Below are positions 27,565 through 38,076 of a DNA stretch of 64,000 nt, piece after piece. How positions within the stretch are numbered: position 1 is the first letter of the stretch; every line of letters starts with the position of its first letter. This DNA is from [Lactobacillus] rogosae. Lineage in GTDB: Bacteria > Bacillota > Clostridia > Lachnospirales > Lachnospiraceae. The position numbers and the translations under genes are program-made. The stretch spans positions 62,001-126,000 of the forward strand of contig FONU01000007.1 of NCBI GenBank assembly GCA_900112995.1. The letters are read 5' to 3'. The notes under the pieces are model-generated. The model was not told the DNA's origin and searched no databases. It saw nothing but the letters and a program-made list of their open reading frames with translations.

Positions 27565-28836
27565 TTATTGTGCTTTCTTAACTTCATCAGTTCTATACTC
27601 TATAACAGGCTTTCCTGTTCCCATAACTGCATCCTTAGTTATTGTACATCTTGCTATCGTTTCATCAGATGGCACTTCATACATAACTTCGTTCATAACA
27701 GCTTCTAATATAGAACGTAATCCTCTTGCTCCAGTCTTTCTTTCAAAACTCTTATGTGCAATAGCCTTAACTGCATCATCATCGAATTCCAGATCCACTT
27801 CATCAAGGCTTAATAATGCCTTATACTGCTTAAGTATAGCATTCTTAGGTTCTCTAAGAATTCTTACAAGTGACTCCTCATCTAATGAATCAAGTGCAAC
27901 AACAACAGGTACTCTTCCTACAAATTCAGGAATAAGACCGAACTTAATAAGATCCTGTGGAAGTGCCTTATGGAACATCTCTCCAACATCTTCAGTTGCT
28001 GTCTTATCTTTAATCTGTGAATTAAATCCGATTGTACTCTGATCCATTCTTGCTTCTATAATCTTCTCAAGTCCGTCAAAAGCACCACCACATATAAAGA
28101 GAATGTTAGTTGTGTCAATCGGAATAAGCTCCTGCTGTGGGTGCTTTCTTCCTCCCTGTGGTGGAACAGAAGCAACAGTTCCCTCTAATATCTTAAGAAG
28201 TGCCTGCTGTACGCCCTCGCCGGATACATCTCTTGTTATAGATACATTTTCCGACTTCTTAGTTATCTTATCTATCTCATCAATATAGATAATTCCATAT
28301 TGTGCCTTTTCAACATCATAATCAGCCGCCTGAATAAGCTTTAATAAAATGTTCTCTACATCCTCACCTACATAACCTGCTTCTGTAAGTGTTGTAGCAT
28401 CTGCAATTGCAAATGGTACATTAAGAAGCCTTGCAAGATTCTGGGCAAGAAATGTCTTACCTGAACCTGTAGGTCCTAACATAAGAATATTACTCTTCTG
28501 AAGCTCTACATCGACATCTTTGGCTGATAATATTCTCTTGTAATGATTATATACAGCAACTGATAATACCTTTTTGGCCTCATCCTGTCCAATCACATAA
28601 TCATCAAGAAATTCTTTAATTTCTTTAGGTTTTAAAAGGTTGATATTCATACCCTCAGCATCTTCCTGAATATCTTCCTCATTTTCAAATTCTTCGTCAA
28701 GAATGTCAGCACATATTCCTACACACTCATCACATATATATGCCCCATTAGGGCCAGCTATAAGCTTCTTAACCTGATCCTGTGTTTTATTACAGAATGA
28801 GCATCTTAGCTTTTCATCTACATTTCTGCCTGCCAT
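27565..28836 (-). CDS. clpX: ClpX, ATPase subunit of the Clp protease
   Basis: 423 aa. Zinc-binding domain with CSFCNKT and CDECV pairs at the N-terminus, AAA+ module with Walker [16 protein letters not shown], Walker [11 protein letters not shown], the IGF-type ClpP-contact loop (STIGFNS) and a C-terminal ClpB-D2-like domain. It unfolds tagged substrates and feeds them to ClpP, whose gene is just upstream. GGAGG precedes the ATG. It is followed without a gap by lon. Confidence 0.97.
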   Translation of the reverse strand: MAGRNVDEKLRCSFCNKTQDQVKKLIAGPNGAYICDECVGICADILDEEFENEEDIQEDAEGMNINLLKPKEIKEFLDDYVIGQDEAKKVLSVAVYNHYKRILSAKDVDVELQKSNILMLGPTGSGKTFLAQNLARLLNVPFAIADATTLTEAGYVGEDVENILLKLIQAADYDVEKAQYGIIYIDEIDKITKKSENVSITRDVSGEGVQQALLKILEGTVASVPPQGGRKHPQQELIPIDTTNILFICGGAFDGLEKIIEARMDQSTIGFNSQIKDKTATEDVGEMFHKALPQDLIKFGLIPEFVGRVPVVVALDSLDEESLVRILREPKNAILKQYKALLSLDEVDLEFDDDAVKAIAHKSFERKTGARGLRSILEAVMNEVMYEVPSDETIARCTITKDAVMGTGKPVIEYRTDEVKKAQ

Positions 28837-28908
28837 ACTTCCTCCACAATTACTATAACAGCTTTATACACCTGATTAACAAATGTATCCACTGTATTAT
28901 TGTCTGAA

Positions 28909-29036
28909 CAAAGAGTCACTTTGTGACTCTTTGCGCGCCCATGTGGGCACGCAAGTGCATCTTCATCTCCACATGGGTCGCATCCCCGCGGAGCGTTTTT
29001 ACTTTATAGGAAATGCAATTTCCTATAAAGTAAAAA
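28909..29036. repeat. Cluster of palindromes between clpP and clpX
   Basis: In order: perfect 11-bp hairpin CAAAGAGTCAC/GTGACTCTTTG (28909-28933); GCGcGCCC/GGGCaCGC hairpin (28933-28952), whose CCCATGTGG also matches CCACATGGG at 28969-28977; and a perfect 19-bp hairpin with a 3-base loop (28996-29014 with 29018-29036, core ACTTTATAGGAAAT). The first lies about 70 bp before clpX, the last directly abuts the clpP terminator. It may be a dispersed intergenic element; it encodes no ORF I can support. Confidence 0.8.
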
Positions 29037-29067
29037 ACGGGACTGTGCGAAAAGCTACAGTCCCGTT
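29032..29067 (-). terminator. Terminator of clpP
   Basis: Perfect 11-bp stem AACGGGACTGT / ACAGTCCCGTT, followed on the minus strand by six T, seven bases after the clpP stop codon. Confidence 0.9.
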
Positions 29068-29073
29068 AAGCAA

Positions 29074-29655
29074 CTATCTCTTTTCAACAACACTATCAAT
29101 CAAACCATATGCAACAGCTTCCTGTGCAGTCATATAATTATCACGTTCTGTATCTCGAGAGATTTCTTCTACTGATTTACCTGTATTAGCTGCAAGTATT
29201 TCATTCAATTTGTTTCTTGTCTTTAAAATGTTCTCTGCAACTATTCTGATCTCTGTTTCCTGTCCTCTTGCACCACCTGATGGCTGATGAATCATAATCT
29301 CAGCATTAGGAAGAGCAAGTCTTTTGCCTTTAGTTCCGCCTGAAAGAAGAAATGCTCCCATACTAGCTGCCATACCAATACAGATTGTAGACACATCGCA
29401 CTTAATGTACTGCATAGTATCATATATTGCAAAACCTGCAGACACAGAACCACCTGGGCTGTTAATATAAAAATGTATATCCTTGCTTGGATCTTCTGCT
29501 TCAAGGAATAACATCTGCGCAACCACAAGATTTGCAGACACATCTGTAACCTCTTCACCTAAAAAAATAATTCTGTCTTTTAACAAACGTGAATAAATAT
29601 CATAAGATCTTTCTCCACGGCTGTTCTGTTCAATGACATAAGGTACAAAACTCAT
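29074..29655 (-). CDS. clpP: ClpP, proteolytic subunit of the Clp protease
   Basis: 193 aa. Ser-His-Asp protease: catalytic Ser in [13 protein letters not shown], His in [12 protein letters not shown], Asp in the [15 protein letters not shown] block. N-terminal [19 protein letters not shown] is the usual start of clostridial ClpP, with GAGGATTAAG in front. The frame is open 45 codons further upstream, but that extension is cysteine-rich, unlike ClpP, and crosses an inverted repeat; it is not used. It lies between tig and clpX. Confidence 0.97.
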   Translation of the reverse strand: MSFVPYVIEQNSRGERSYDIYSRLLKDRIIFLGEEVTDVSANLVVAQMLFLEAEDPSKDIHFYINSPGGSVSAGFAIYDTMQYIKCDVSTICIGMAASMGAFLLSGGTKGKRLALPNAEIMIHQPSGGARGQETEIRIVAENILKTRNKLNEILAANTGKSVEEISRDTERDNYMTAQEAVAYGLIDSVVEKR

Positions 29656-29707
29656 CTTAATCCTCATTTCTGCGCACAGATTATATAACATATTGCGCAT
29701 ATAAACC

Positions 29708-29730
29708 TGTGTCAAGTGCGCACTGACACA
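29708..29730. repeat. Inverted repeat in the tig-clpP intergenic region
   Basis: TGTGTC and GACACA flank the perfect palindrome AGTGCGCACT. GCGCA boxes recur at about 29673 and 29693. It could be a terminator for tig (weak T tract) or an operator for clpP. Confidence 0.55.
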
Positions 29731-29829
29731 AATTCCGCATACAGACAGGCAATAGCTGCTTATATGCCGTAGCACACAGGCAGCCTGCACTTAAATCCGT
29801 CTATATTGCTTTCGTATATTAAGTATTAA

Positions 29830-31119
29830 TTACTTTTCTACTACTGAGTTAACGATAACATCAACAGCCTTCTGGATTGCGATATCTTCCTTAATCTGCT
29901 TTTCTTCGTATTCACCCATAAATTCTTTAACTTTTTCGATTTCCATCTTGTACTGCTCAGCCATCTTGTTAAGCTCATCCTGGAATTCTTCTTCTGAAGC
30001 TGTAAGACCTTCTGCCTTAACAACTGCTTCAAGAACAAGTCTTGACTGAATTCTCTTAACTGCTTCTGGCTTCATATCTTCGATAATCTTCTCAGCAGTT
30101 ACACCTGTATACTGGAAGTACTGTTCTACTGATAATCCCTGCATCTGTAATCTCTGAGCGAAATCTTCTAACATTCTGTTAACCTGTGTGTTAACCATAG
30201 CTTCTGGAATATCCATCTTAGAAGATTCGATAATCTTAGCGATTGCTTCGTCTTCCTTCTTAGCCTTAGCTTCGTTAGCCTTACGTTCTGCTATTGTCTT
30301 CTTTAAATCATCCTTGTATTCTGCAAGTGTATCAAAGTCAGATACGTCCTGAGCGAAATCATCATCAAGTTCTGGAAGAACCTTTTCCTTAATCTCGTTA
30401 ACCTTTACCTTGAACATAGCTGGCTTACCCTTTAATTCTTCAGCGTGGTATTCTTCTGGGAATGTTACGTTGATTTCTTTCTCATCACCAATGTTCATAC
30501 CTATAATCTGCTCTTCGAAATTATCAATGAATGAATGTGAACCGATTGTAAGTGGATAGTTCTCACCCTTACCGCCTTCAAATGCTACACCATCAACAAA
30601 TCCTTCAAAGTCAATTGTTGTCATATCGCCATCTTTAACAGCTCTGTCTTCAACAGTAACAACTCTTGAATTCTTATCCTGAACCTTCTTTAATTCTTCT
30701 TCAACATCAGCATCTGTAACTTCTGTATCACACTTCTCTACTTCTACACCCTTGTACTGTCCAAGTTCTACTTCTGGCTTAACAGCTACAACAGCTTCAA
30801 ATATGAAAGGCTTTCCAGCTTCAATCTGAACTACATTAATCTTAGGCTGTGAAACTATCTCTAATTCGCTTTCATCTGCTGCCTTAGCATAAGCATCAGG
30901 AATAATTGCATTAGCTGCATCTTCGTAGAAGATTTCTGTTCCGTAAAGCTTTTCTACCATCTTTCTTGGAGCCTTGCCTTTTCTGAAACCAGGAACACTA
31001 ATCTTATTCTTATTCTTATTAAAAGCTGTATTAAGACCTGCTTCGAATTCTTCAGCTGTAGCCTCGATTACAAGCTTGACCATATTCTTTTCTTCCATAT
31101 TCTCAACTTTAAAACTCAT
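29830..31119 (-). CDS. tig: Trigger factor (ribosome-associated chaperone and prolyl isomerase)
   Basis: 429 aa. The ribosome-binding N-terminal domain has the signature PGFRKGKAPRKMVEK; the FKBP-like domain (about 150-240) has DGDMTTIDFEGFVDG and FEEQIIGMNIGDEKEI; a helical C-terminal domain forms the cradle. It binds nascent chains at the exit tunnel. AAGGAGG precedes the ATG, and codon usage looks like a highly expressed gene. A palindrome GTACAATGTAC (31168-31178) lies in the leader just after the predicted transcription start. Confidence 0.97.
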   Translation of the reverse strand: MSFKVENMEEKNMVKLVIEATAEEFEAGLNTAFNKNKNKISVPGFRKGKAPRKMVEKLYGTEIFYEDAANAIIPDAYAKAADESELEIVSQPKINVVQIEAGKPFIFEAVVAVKPEVELGQYKGVEVEKCDTEVTDADVEEELKKVQDKNSRVVTVEDRAVKDGDMTTIDFEGFVDGVAFEGGKGENYPLTIGSHSFIDNFEEQIIGMNIGDEKEINVTFPEEYHAEELKGKPAMFKVKVNEIKEKVLPELDDDFAQDVSDFDTLAEYKDDLKKTIAERKANEAKAKKEDEAIAKIIESSKMDIPEAMVNTQVNRMLEDFAQRLQMQGLSVEQYFQYTGVTAEKIIEDMKPEAVKRIQSRLVLEAVVKAEGLTASEEEFQDELNKMAEQYKMEIEKVKEFMGEYEEKQIKEDIAIQKAVDVIVNSVVEK

Positions 31120-31188
31120 TGTTAATAATTCCTCCTTAAATATATATATGAAGTCTCTTTTCTATTCGTACAATGTACATACTAATGA

Positions 31189-31218
31189 ATTGTATCACAT
31201 CAGGTATTAATTTGCCAA
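31189..31218 (-). promoter_or_regulatory. Promoter of tig
   Basis: Minus-strand TTGGCA (31213-31218), 18-bp spacer, TACAAT (31189-31194 region), about 70 bp before the tig start. Confidence 0.65.
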
Positions 31219-31249
31219 TATATTTTTTATAATTTATATTTATTTATGT

Positions 31250-31675
31250 TTATTTTAATATTTCGTCCTTGGCATCAACTTCTTCCTTTGCATTATTATC
31301 ATCATAATCATTCTTGCAGAAGAAGAACTTTCTTGTAGCAAATAACACACATATAGATAATACACCTAATGCTGTGTTAAGTGCCGAATCATGATGTGTA
31401 ACCATCTCCCTTGCTATTGCAAACATAAGCACTTCAACAACTGTTGCCGGCGTATGCTGTGATAACATCTTAATAAGCTCAACTCCAACCGCCAGCGTCA
31501 TTATATCTGCAACAAAAGTTTCAAAGAATTCCACTGGTGCACTATCAAACATTCCACCAAGATCAAACACAAACCTCACACACATAACTGCAACGACAAC
31601 CACAAGAATTGCCGATATTATCCATTCAAGTATATTGCATACTTTTCTGAATATTCCATTTACTTTGTTCTTCAT
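31250..31675 (-). CDS. Small membrane protein, PsiE-like
   Basis: 141 aa with about four hydrophobic segments (near residues 15-35, 50-66, 80-90 and 97-112) and a short acidic, charged C-terminal tail. The segment ELIKMLSQHTPATVVEVLMFAIAREMVTHH resembles the conserved core of the phosphate-starvation-inducible PsiE family, but the match is by eye only. Function unknown; PsiE itself is poorly characterised. It lies upstream of tig and has its own region; a strong terminator (31866-31904) separates it from gltD. Confidence 0.75.
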   Translation of the reverse strand: MKNKVNGIFRKVCNILEWIISAILVVVVAVMCVRFVFDLGGMFDSAPVEFFETFVADIMTLAVGVELIKMLSQHTPATVVEVLMFAIAREMVTHHDSALNTALGVLSICVLFATRKFFFCKNDYDDNNAKEEVDAKDEILK

Positions 31676-31866
31676 ATATCTCTGACCTTTCTATTTATTT
31701 ATTCATATTCCATTACTGGTATCCAAACCCGCAGTTTAGTCCAATAACCTGAACAACACTCATCCCTGCAATATATAAATTTAATTATATATCGAATTAC
31801 AGGCTTTAATTTAAACAATATTAAGTATACGAAAAAATCCCACATATAGCAATACAACTTCACTTC

Positions 31867-31904
31867 AAAAAGCCCACAAAGACCATACGCTAGTCTTTGC
31901 GGGC
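31867..31904 (-). terminator. Terminator of gltBD
   Basis: GCCCACAAAGAC / GTCTTTGCGGGC stem (one mismatch) followed by five T on the minus strand, 55 bp after the gltD stop. Confidence 0.9.
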
Positions 31905-31959
31905 TTCTTACTTATTTTAATAGTTTTATAAAATGTAATCTTTACTTACAGACTAAGAA

Positions 31960-33444
31960 TTACAGATTAGTATATCCCATAAGATACTTATCAACTTCCC
32001 TAGCGCAGTCCCTGCCCTGTCTGATAGCCTTTACAACAAGTGACTGGCCTGTGTGGCAGTCGCCGGCAGCGAATACTCCTGCTACATTAGTAGCGAACTT
32101 GTCTACATCTGTCTTTATGTTAGTTCTCTCATTAACCTCAACACCAAATGCATCTGTAAGATACTTCTGTGTTCCAAGGAAACCAGCAGCTATAAGAACA
32201 AGCTCACAAGGAAGTTCTTTTTCTGTTCCCTCAACCGGAACCATCATTCTTCTTCCTGTCTTCTCATCAACCCTAGATTCAAGCTGGACAGTTACAACCT
32301 TTTCAAGATTGCCCTTCTTATCCTTCTTAAATTCCTTAACTGTTGTTGTATATATTCTTGGGTCGTGTCCAAATACTGCTATAGCTTCTTCCTGACCATA
32401 ATCAGTCTTGCAGACTAAAGGCCACTGTGGCCAAGGATTAGTATCTCTTCTTACATCTGGTGCTTTTGGCATCATTTCAAGCTGTGTTACCGACTTACAG
32501 CCGTGTCTTATACAAGTTCCGACACAGTCATTACCTGTATCACCACCGCCAATTACAATAACATTCTTATCTTTGGCACTTATATACCTGCCATCTGTAA
32601 GATCTGAATCAAGAAGACTCTTAGTTGTAGCTGCGAGGAAATCTACTGCAAAATGTATTCCATTGGCATCTCTTCCAGGTGCATTGATATCTCTAGGATT
32701 AGAAGCACCTACAGCAAGCACAACAGCATCATAATCTTCCATTATCTTCTTAGCTTTAATATTCTGTCCAATATTAGCTTCTGTTATGAATTCAATTCCT
32801 TCTTCCTTCATAACATCTATCTTTCTGTCAATTATATGCTTTTCAAGCTTCATATTAGGTATTCCGTATCTTAAAAGACCGCCTACCCTGTCAGCTCTTT
32901 CATATACTGTCACAAGATGACCTCTCTGGTTTAACTGGTCTGCTACTGCAAGTCCTGAAGGGCCTGAACCTATTACAGCAATTCTCTTTCCTGTTCTTGC
33001 CTTAGGTGGCTTAGGACCAGCAAGTCCATTGGCATATGCATGCTCAATTATAGCCATCTCATTTTCCTTAGTACATACTGGATCACCATTAAGTCCACAG
33101 GTACAAGCCTTCTCGCAAAGTGCAGGACATACACGGCTTGTAAATTCAGGAAAATTGCTTGTCTTATGTAATCTGTTATAAGCCTGCTCCCAGTTGCCCG
33201 TGTATACAAGGTCATTCCATTCAGGAATAAGGTTGTTAAGAGGACAGCCACTTGTCATTCCTTTTATATTCATACCTGACTGGCAGAATGGCACGCCACA
33301 ATCCATACAGCGGGCACTCTGGCATCTCTGCTCAGCTTCTGAAAGTGGTGTATGAAATTCATTAAAATTCTTTATTCTTTCTTTTGGTGAAACTGCTTTA
33401 GCTTCCACACGTTCATATTCTAAAAATCCAGTTGGTTTTCCCAT
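31960..33444 (-). CDS. gltD: Glutamate synthase (NADPH) small subunit
   Basis: 494 aa flavoprotein that feeds electrons from NAD(P)H to the large subunit. N-terminal [4Fe-4S] cysteines in ARCMDCGVPFCQSG, GCPLNNLIPEWND and VCPALCEKACTCG, then FAD-binding IAVIGSGPSGLAVADQL (about 150) and NADP-binding NVIVIGGGDTGNDCVGTCIR (about 285), and a C-terminal GVFAAGDCHTGQSLVV. Standard beta-subunit length. It lies 90 bp downstream of gltB. Confidence 0.97.
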   Translation of the reverse strand: MGKPTGFLEYERVEAKAVSPKERIKNFNEFHTPLSEAEQRCQSARCMDCGVPFCQSGMNIKGMTSGCPLNNLIPEWNDLVYTGNWEQAYNRLHKTSNFPEFTSRVCPALCEKACTCGLNGDPVCTKENEMAIIEHAYANGLAGPKPPKARTGKRIAVIGSGPSGLAVADQLNQRGHLVTVYERADRVGGLLRYGIPNMKLEKHIIDRKIDVMKEEGIEFITEANIGQNIKAKKIMEDYDAVVLAVGASNPRDINAPGRDANGIHFAVDFLAATTKSLLDSDLTDGRYISAKDKNVIVIGGGDTGNDCVGTCIRHGCKSVTQLEMMPKAPDVRRDTNPWPQWPLVCKTDYGQEEAIAVFGHDPRIYTTTVKEFKKDKKGNLEKVVTVQLESRVDEKTGRRMMVPVEGTEKELPCELVLIAAGFLGTQKYLTDAFGVEVNERTNIKTDVDKFATNVAGVFAAGDCHTGQSLVVKAIRQGRDCAREVDKYLMGYTNL

Positions 33445-33534
33445 GATTATCTCCTTTCAAATACACATTTTCACAAATATGTACCAGCAGACTTATAATC
33501 TGCTAATACATATCTGTTATTGTACATTTCTATC

Positions 33535-36500
33535 TTACTTAGTTGCTGCATAAAATGCTTCAATCTGAGCCTGTTCACTGCTAAGACCTTTTTCTTCCAT
33601 CTGAACAATCATATTAAGCATCTTCTTATAATCATGTGGCATAATCTTCTTAAACTTAGGAAGATATTCGCCAAAGTTGTCTAACACTTCTTTACCCTTC
33701 TTAGAATTAGTATAAGCAACGTGTTCTGTAATCATCTGCTTAAGTTCAAGTACATCATACTTGTTAGTTACAGGTTCAAGTGATACAAGCTGCTTGTTGA
33801 CTCTCTTATAAAGTGTTGTGTCATCATCAAGAACATATGCAACACCGCCGCTCATACCTGCTGCGAAGTTCTTACCAGTTCTACCAAGTACAACAACCCT
33901 TCCGCCTGTCATATATTCACAACCATGGTCGCCAGTACCTTCAACAACTGCTGTTGCACCAGAGTTACGTACACAGAATCTCTCACCTGCTACACCATTG
34001 ATAAATGCCTTGCCACTTGTTGCTCCATAGAGTGCTACGTTACCGATGATGATATTCTCATCTTCCTTATAAGATACACCTGTTGGTGGATATACAATAA
34101 GCTTACCACCTGAAAGACCTTTTCCGAAGTAATCGTTGCTGTCACCGACAAGTTCAAGTGTAAGTCCCTTAGGGATAAATGCACCGAAGCTCTGTCCGCC
34201 AGCACCTGTACATTTAACTGTATAAGTATCTTCTGCAAGGCTCTCACCAAATCTTCTTGTTATCTCTGCACCAAGAAGTGTTCCTAATGCTCTATCTGTA
34301 TTAGTTACATCAACCTCAACACTTCTCTTCTGCTTCTTATCCATAGCATCCGAAAGCTTCTTAATAAGAATCTTCTCATCTACTGTCTTCTCAAGTTCAA
34401 AGTCATATACATTCTTCTTATCATACTTAATTGAAGAAGCTTCCTTAACATAAGGATTGTTAAGTATATTAGAAAGGTCAACCTTTGAAGCTCTTCCGCT
34501 TCCCTCTACATCTTCTCTTGCTTCAAGGAAATCTGTTCTTCCTACAAGTTCATCAACAGTCTTAACACCAAGCTTTGCCATATATTCACGAAGCTCCTGT
34601 GCGATAAATCTCATAAAGTTGACAACATATTCAGGCTTGCCTGCAAATCTCTTTCTAAGCTCAGGATTCTGTGTAGCAATACCAACTGGACAAGTATCAA
34701 GGTTACATACTCTCATCATTACACAGCCCATTGTTACAAGTGGAGCTGTTGCAAAACCGAATTCTTCTGCACCAAGCATAGCTGCTATTGCAACATCACG
34801 TCCGCTCATAAGCTTACCATCTGTCTCGATTATAACCTTATTACGAAGTCCGTTCATTGTAAGTGTCTGATGAGCTTCTGCAAGTCCTAATTCCCAAGGA
34901 AGTCCTGCATTATGTATAGAACTTCTTGGAGCTGCACCAGTACCTCCATCATAACCTGATATAAGGATAACCTGTGCACCTGCCTTGGCAACACCAGAAG
35001 CTATAGTACCAACACCTGCTTCTGATACAAGCTTAACTGATATTCTTGCATTCCTGTTGGCATTCTTTAAATCATATATAAGCTGTGCTAAATCTTCGAT
35101 AGAATAAATGTCGTGATGAGGTGGTGGTGATATAAGTGATACACCTGGTGTTGAAAGACGTGTCTTTGCAATCCAAGGATATACCTTCTTTCCTGGAAGA
35201 TGTCCACCTTCACCTGGCTTAGCACCCTGTGCCATCTTAATCTGGATTTCCTTAGCACTTACAAGATACTTGCTTGTAACACCAAAACGTCCTGAAGCTA
35301 CCTGCTTGATAGCTGAACATCTGTTAAGTCCGTCAGCACCTACTGTAAGTCTGTCTTCATCTTCTCCACCTTCACCTGAGTTAGACTTGCCGTGAAGCAT
35401 ATTCATAGCAATAGCCATAGTCTCGTGTGCTTCCTTAGAGATGGAACCGTATGACATGGCACCGGTCTTAAATCTCTTAACGATAGAATCAACACTCTCT
35501 ACCTGATCTATATTTATTCCCTTCTTAGGGAACTTGATATCCATAAGTCCTCTTAAGTTCTTAACGCCCTCTTCTTTATTAACAAGAGCTGTATATTCCT
35601 TAAATGTATTATAATCACCTGTACGTGCTGCAAGCTGTAAAAGATGTATTGTCTGTGGATTGTAAAGATGTTCTTCTTTTCCACTTCTCATCTTATGAGC
35701 GCCCTCACTGTCAAGAGTTGTATCTGTTGAAAGTCCAAGTGGATCAAATGCCTTAGAATGAAGTGTTTCCACATCTTCCTGAATATCCTTAAGTCCGATT
35801 CCTTCAATTCTTGATACAGTACCAGTGAAGTACTTATTAATTACATCTGAGTTAATACCAATTGCCTCAAATATCTTAGCACCCTGATATGACTGGATTG
35901 TTGAAATACCCATTTTAGCTGCAATCTTAACAATACCACTTATAATAGCATTGTTGTAGTCATCAACTGCTGCATAGTAATCCTTGTCAAGCATATTAAG
36001 GTCGATAAGCTCCTGTATGCTCTCCTGTGCAAGATATGGGTTGATAGCTGATGCACCATATCCTAAAAGTGTTGCAAAATGATGTACATCTCTTGGCTCA
36101 CCACTTTCAAGTATAACTGCCATACTTGTTCTCTTCTTAGTCTGTACAAGGTAATGCTGTACAGCACCTACTGCAAGAAGTGATGGAATTGCAACGTGAT
36201 TCTCATCAACACCCCTGTCTGAAAGGATAATGATGTTAGCACCTTCTCTGTGTGCCCTGTCAACCTCTACGAATATATGGTCAATAGCCTTTTCAATTGA
36301 TGTATTCTTATAATATGTAATAGGAATTGTCTCTACCTTAAAGCCTTCAACTTTCATATTCTTAATCTTTAAAAGATCTGTATTAGTAAGAATAGGATTG
36401 TTAATCTTTAAGTTCTTACAGTTCTCTGGCTTTTCCTCAAGCACATTTCCATCTTTACCAAGATATACAGTAGTTGAAGTTACAATCTTTTCTCTTATCG

Positions 36501-38076
36501 AATCAATAGGTGGATTAGTAACCTGTGCAAATAACTGCTTAAAATAGTTAAATAAAGGCTGGTGTCTGTTAGAAAGCACCGCAAGTGGTGTATCTATACC
36601 CATAGCTCCAATTGACTCTGCTCCATTAAGTGCCATTGGAAGTATTGATGTTCTGAAATCTTCATATGTATAACCGAAAGCTTTCTGTAATCTTGCTCTT
36701 TCTTCCTTAGTATGTGTTGGAACTTTCTTGTTAGGAATCTTTAAATCACAAAGATTTATAAGATTGTTATCAAGCCATTCACCATAAGGCTGCTTAGTTG
36801 CATACTGCTCTTTAAGCTTGTCATCATCAATAAGCTCTCCCTTAACTGTATCTACAAGAAGCATTTTTCCTGGATGAAGTCTGTCCTTAACTTTAATTCT
36901 ACTCTCATCTATTGGAAGTGCACCTACTTCTGATGAAAGAATAAGATAACCATCATTAGTAATATAGTATCTTGAAGGACGAAGACCATTTCTATCAAGA
37001 ACTGCTCCCATAATATCTCCATCTGAGAAGAGGATTGAAGCAGGTCCGTCCCAAGGCTCCATCATTGTTGCATAATACTGGTAGAAGTCTTTCTTCTCCT
37101 GCTCCATAGCTTTATTATTGCTCCAAGGCTCTGGAATTGTAATCATAACAGCAAGTGGAAGTGGCATACCATTCATTACAAAGAATTCAAGAGTATTATC
37201 TAACATAGCTGAATCTGAACCGTTAGTATTAACAACTGGTGTTATCTTAGACATTTCATCTTCAAGATATGGAGAAACCATAGTTTCTTCTCTTGATAAC
37301 ATTCTATCTGCGTTACCTTTGATTGTATTAATCTCACCATTATGAACAATAAATCTATTAGGATGAGCACGTTCCCAGCTTGGGTTAGTGTTAGTTGAAA
37401 ATCTTGAATGAACAAGTGCAATAGCTGACTCATAATCTTCATCTACAAGATCCTTAAAGAATGTTCTTAACTGTCCAACAAGGAACATACCCTTGTATAC
37501 AATAGTTCTGCTTGAAAGCGAACAGACATATGTATCTTCTGCTGTCTGCTCGAATACACGTCTTGCAACATAAAGCTTTCTATCAAAGTCAATTCCCTTA
37601 TTAACATCCTTAGGTTTCTTTACAAAGCCCTGCATAATGTATGGCATACAGTCAACTGCCTTTTTACCAAGTACATTAGGAAATGTTGGAACTTCTCTCC
37701 AGCCTAAGAACTCAAGACCTTCTTTTTCAACGATGATTTCAAACATCTTCTTAGCACGGTTTCTTGCAAGTTCGTCCTGTGGGAAGAAGAACATACCTAC
37801 ACCATACTCTCTTTCCTCACCAATCTTAATTCCAAGAGGTTTAACTGCTTTCTTAAAGAATTTATGTGATATTTGAAGAAGGATACCTACACCATCACCA
37901 GTCTTTCCCTCTGCATCTTTACCTGCTCTGTGTTCGAGGTTCTCAACGATGCTTAATGCGTCTGATACTGTCTGATGTGTCTTTACTCCCTTGATGCTTA
38001 CAACTGCACCGATGCCACAGTTATCGTGTTCAAACTGTGGGCTGTAAAGTCCAGGCTGATTATTTTGATTTTCCAT
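33535..38076 (-). CDS. gltB: Glutamate synthase (NADPH) large subunit
   Basis: 1513 aa. Glutamine amidotransferase class II domain with nucleophile Cys in EHDNCGIGAVVSI (Cys20, so a 19-residue propeptide must be removed), central domain, FMN/2-oxoglutarate synthase domain (KPGEGGHLPGKKVYPWIA, SGYDGGTGAAPRSS) with the [3Fe-4S] cysteines in CVMMRVCNLDTCPVG, and the C-terminal beta-helix GXGXG domain (GAGGQSFGAFI, GGVAYVLDDD). It converts glutamine plus 2-oxoglutarate to two glutamates. Transcribed with gltD. Confidence 0.98.
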   Translation of the reverse strand: MENQNNQPGLYSPQFEHDNCGIGAVVSIKGVKTHQTVSDALSIVENLEHRAGKDAEGKTGDGVGILLQISHKFFKKAVKPLGIKIGEEREYGVGMFFFPQDELARNRAKKMFEIIVEKEGLEFLGWREVPTFPNVLGKKAVDCMPYIMQGFVKKPKDVNKGIDFDRKLYVARRVFEQTAEDTYVCSLSSRTIVYKGMFLVGQLRTFFKDLVDEDYESAIALVHSRFSTNTNPSWERAHPNRFIVHNGEINTIKGNADRMLSREETMVSPYLEDEMSKITPVVNTNGSDSAMLDNTLEFFVMNGMPLPLAVMITIPEPWSNNKAMEQEKKDFYQYYATMMEPWDGPASILFSDGDIMGAVLDRNGLRPSRYYITNDGYLILSSEVGALPIDESRIKVKDRLHPGKMLLVDTVKGELIDDDKLKEQYATKQPYGEWLDNNLINLCDLKIPNKKVPTHTKEERARLQKAFGYTYEDFRTSILPMALNGAESIGAMGIDTPLAVLSNRHQPLFNYFKQLFAQVTNPPIDSIREKIVTSTTVYLGKDGNVLEEKPENCKNLKINNPILTNTDLLKIKNMKVEGFKVETIPITYYKNTSIEKAIDHIFVEVDRAHREGANIIILSDRGVDENHVAIPSLLAVGAVQHYLVQTKKRTSMAVILESGEPRDVHHFATLLGYGASAINPYLAQESIQELIDLNMLDKDYYAAVDDYNNAIISGIVKIAAKMGISTIQSYQGAKIFEAIGINSDVINKYFTGTVSRIEGIGLKDIQEDVETLHSKAFDPLGLSTDTTLDSEGAHKMRSGKEEHLYNPQTIHLLQLAARTGDYNTFKEYTALVNKEEGVKNLRGLMDIKFPKKGINIDQVESVDSIVKRFKTGAMSYGSISKEAHETMAIAMNMLHGKSNSGEGGEDEDRLTVGADGLNRCSAIKQVASGRFGVTSKYLVSAKEIQIKMAQGAKPGEGGHLPGKKVYPWIAKTRLSTPGVSLISPPPHHDIYSIEDLAQLIYDLKNANRNARISVKLVSEAGVGTIASGVAKAGAQVILISGYDGGTGAAPRSSIHNAGLPWELGLAEAHQTLTMNGLRNKVIIETDGKLMSGRDVAIAAMLGAEEFGFATAPLVTMGCVMMRVCNLDTCPVGIATQNPELRKRFAGKPEYVVNFMRFIAQELREYMAKLGVKTVDELVGRTDFLEAREDVEGSGRASKVDLSNILNNPYVKEASSIKYDKKNVYDFELEKTVDEKILIKKLSDAMDKKQKRSVEVDVTNTDRALGTLLGAEITRRFGESLAEDTYTVKCTGAGGQSFGAFIPKGLTLELVGDSNDYFGKGLSGGKLIVYPPTGVSYKEDENIIIGNVALYGATSGKAFINGVAGERFCVRNSGATAVVEGTGDHGCEYMTGGRVVVLGRTGKNFAAGMSGGVAYVLDDDTTLYKRVNKQLVSLEPVTNKYDVLELKQMITEHVAYTNSKKGKEVLDNFGEYLPKFKKIMPHDYKKMLNMIVQMEEKGLSSEQAQIEAFYAATK

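Noticed and set aside
29656-29790. 45-residue N-terminal extension of ClpP
   Set aside because: The extension is Cys-rich, has no RBS and crosses an inverted repeat, while the internal ATG has a good RBS and gives the normal ClpP N-terminus.
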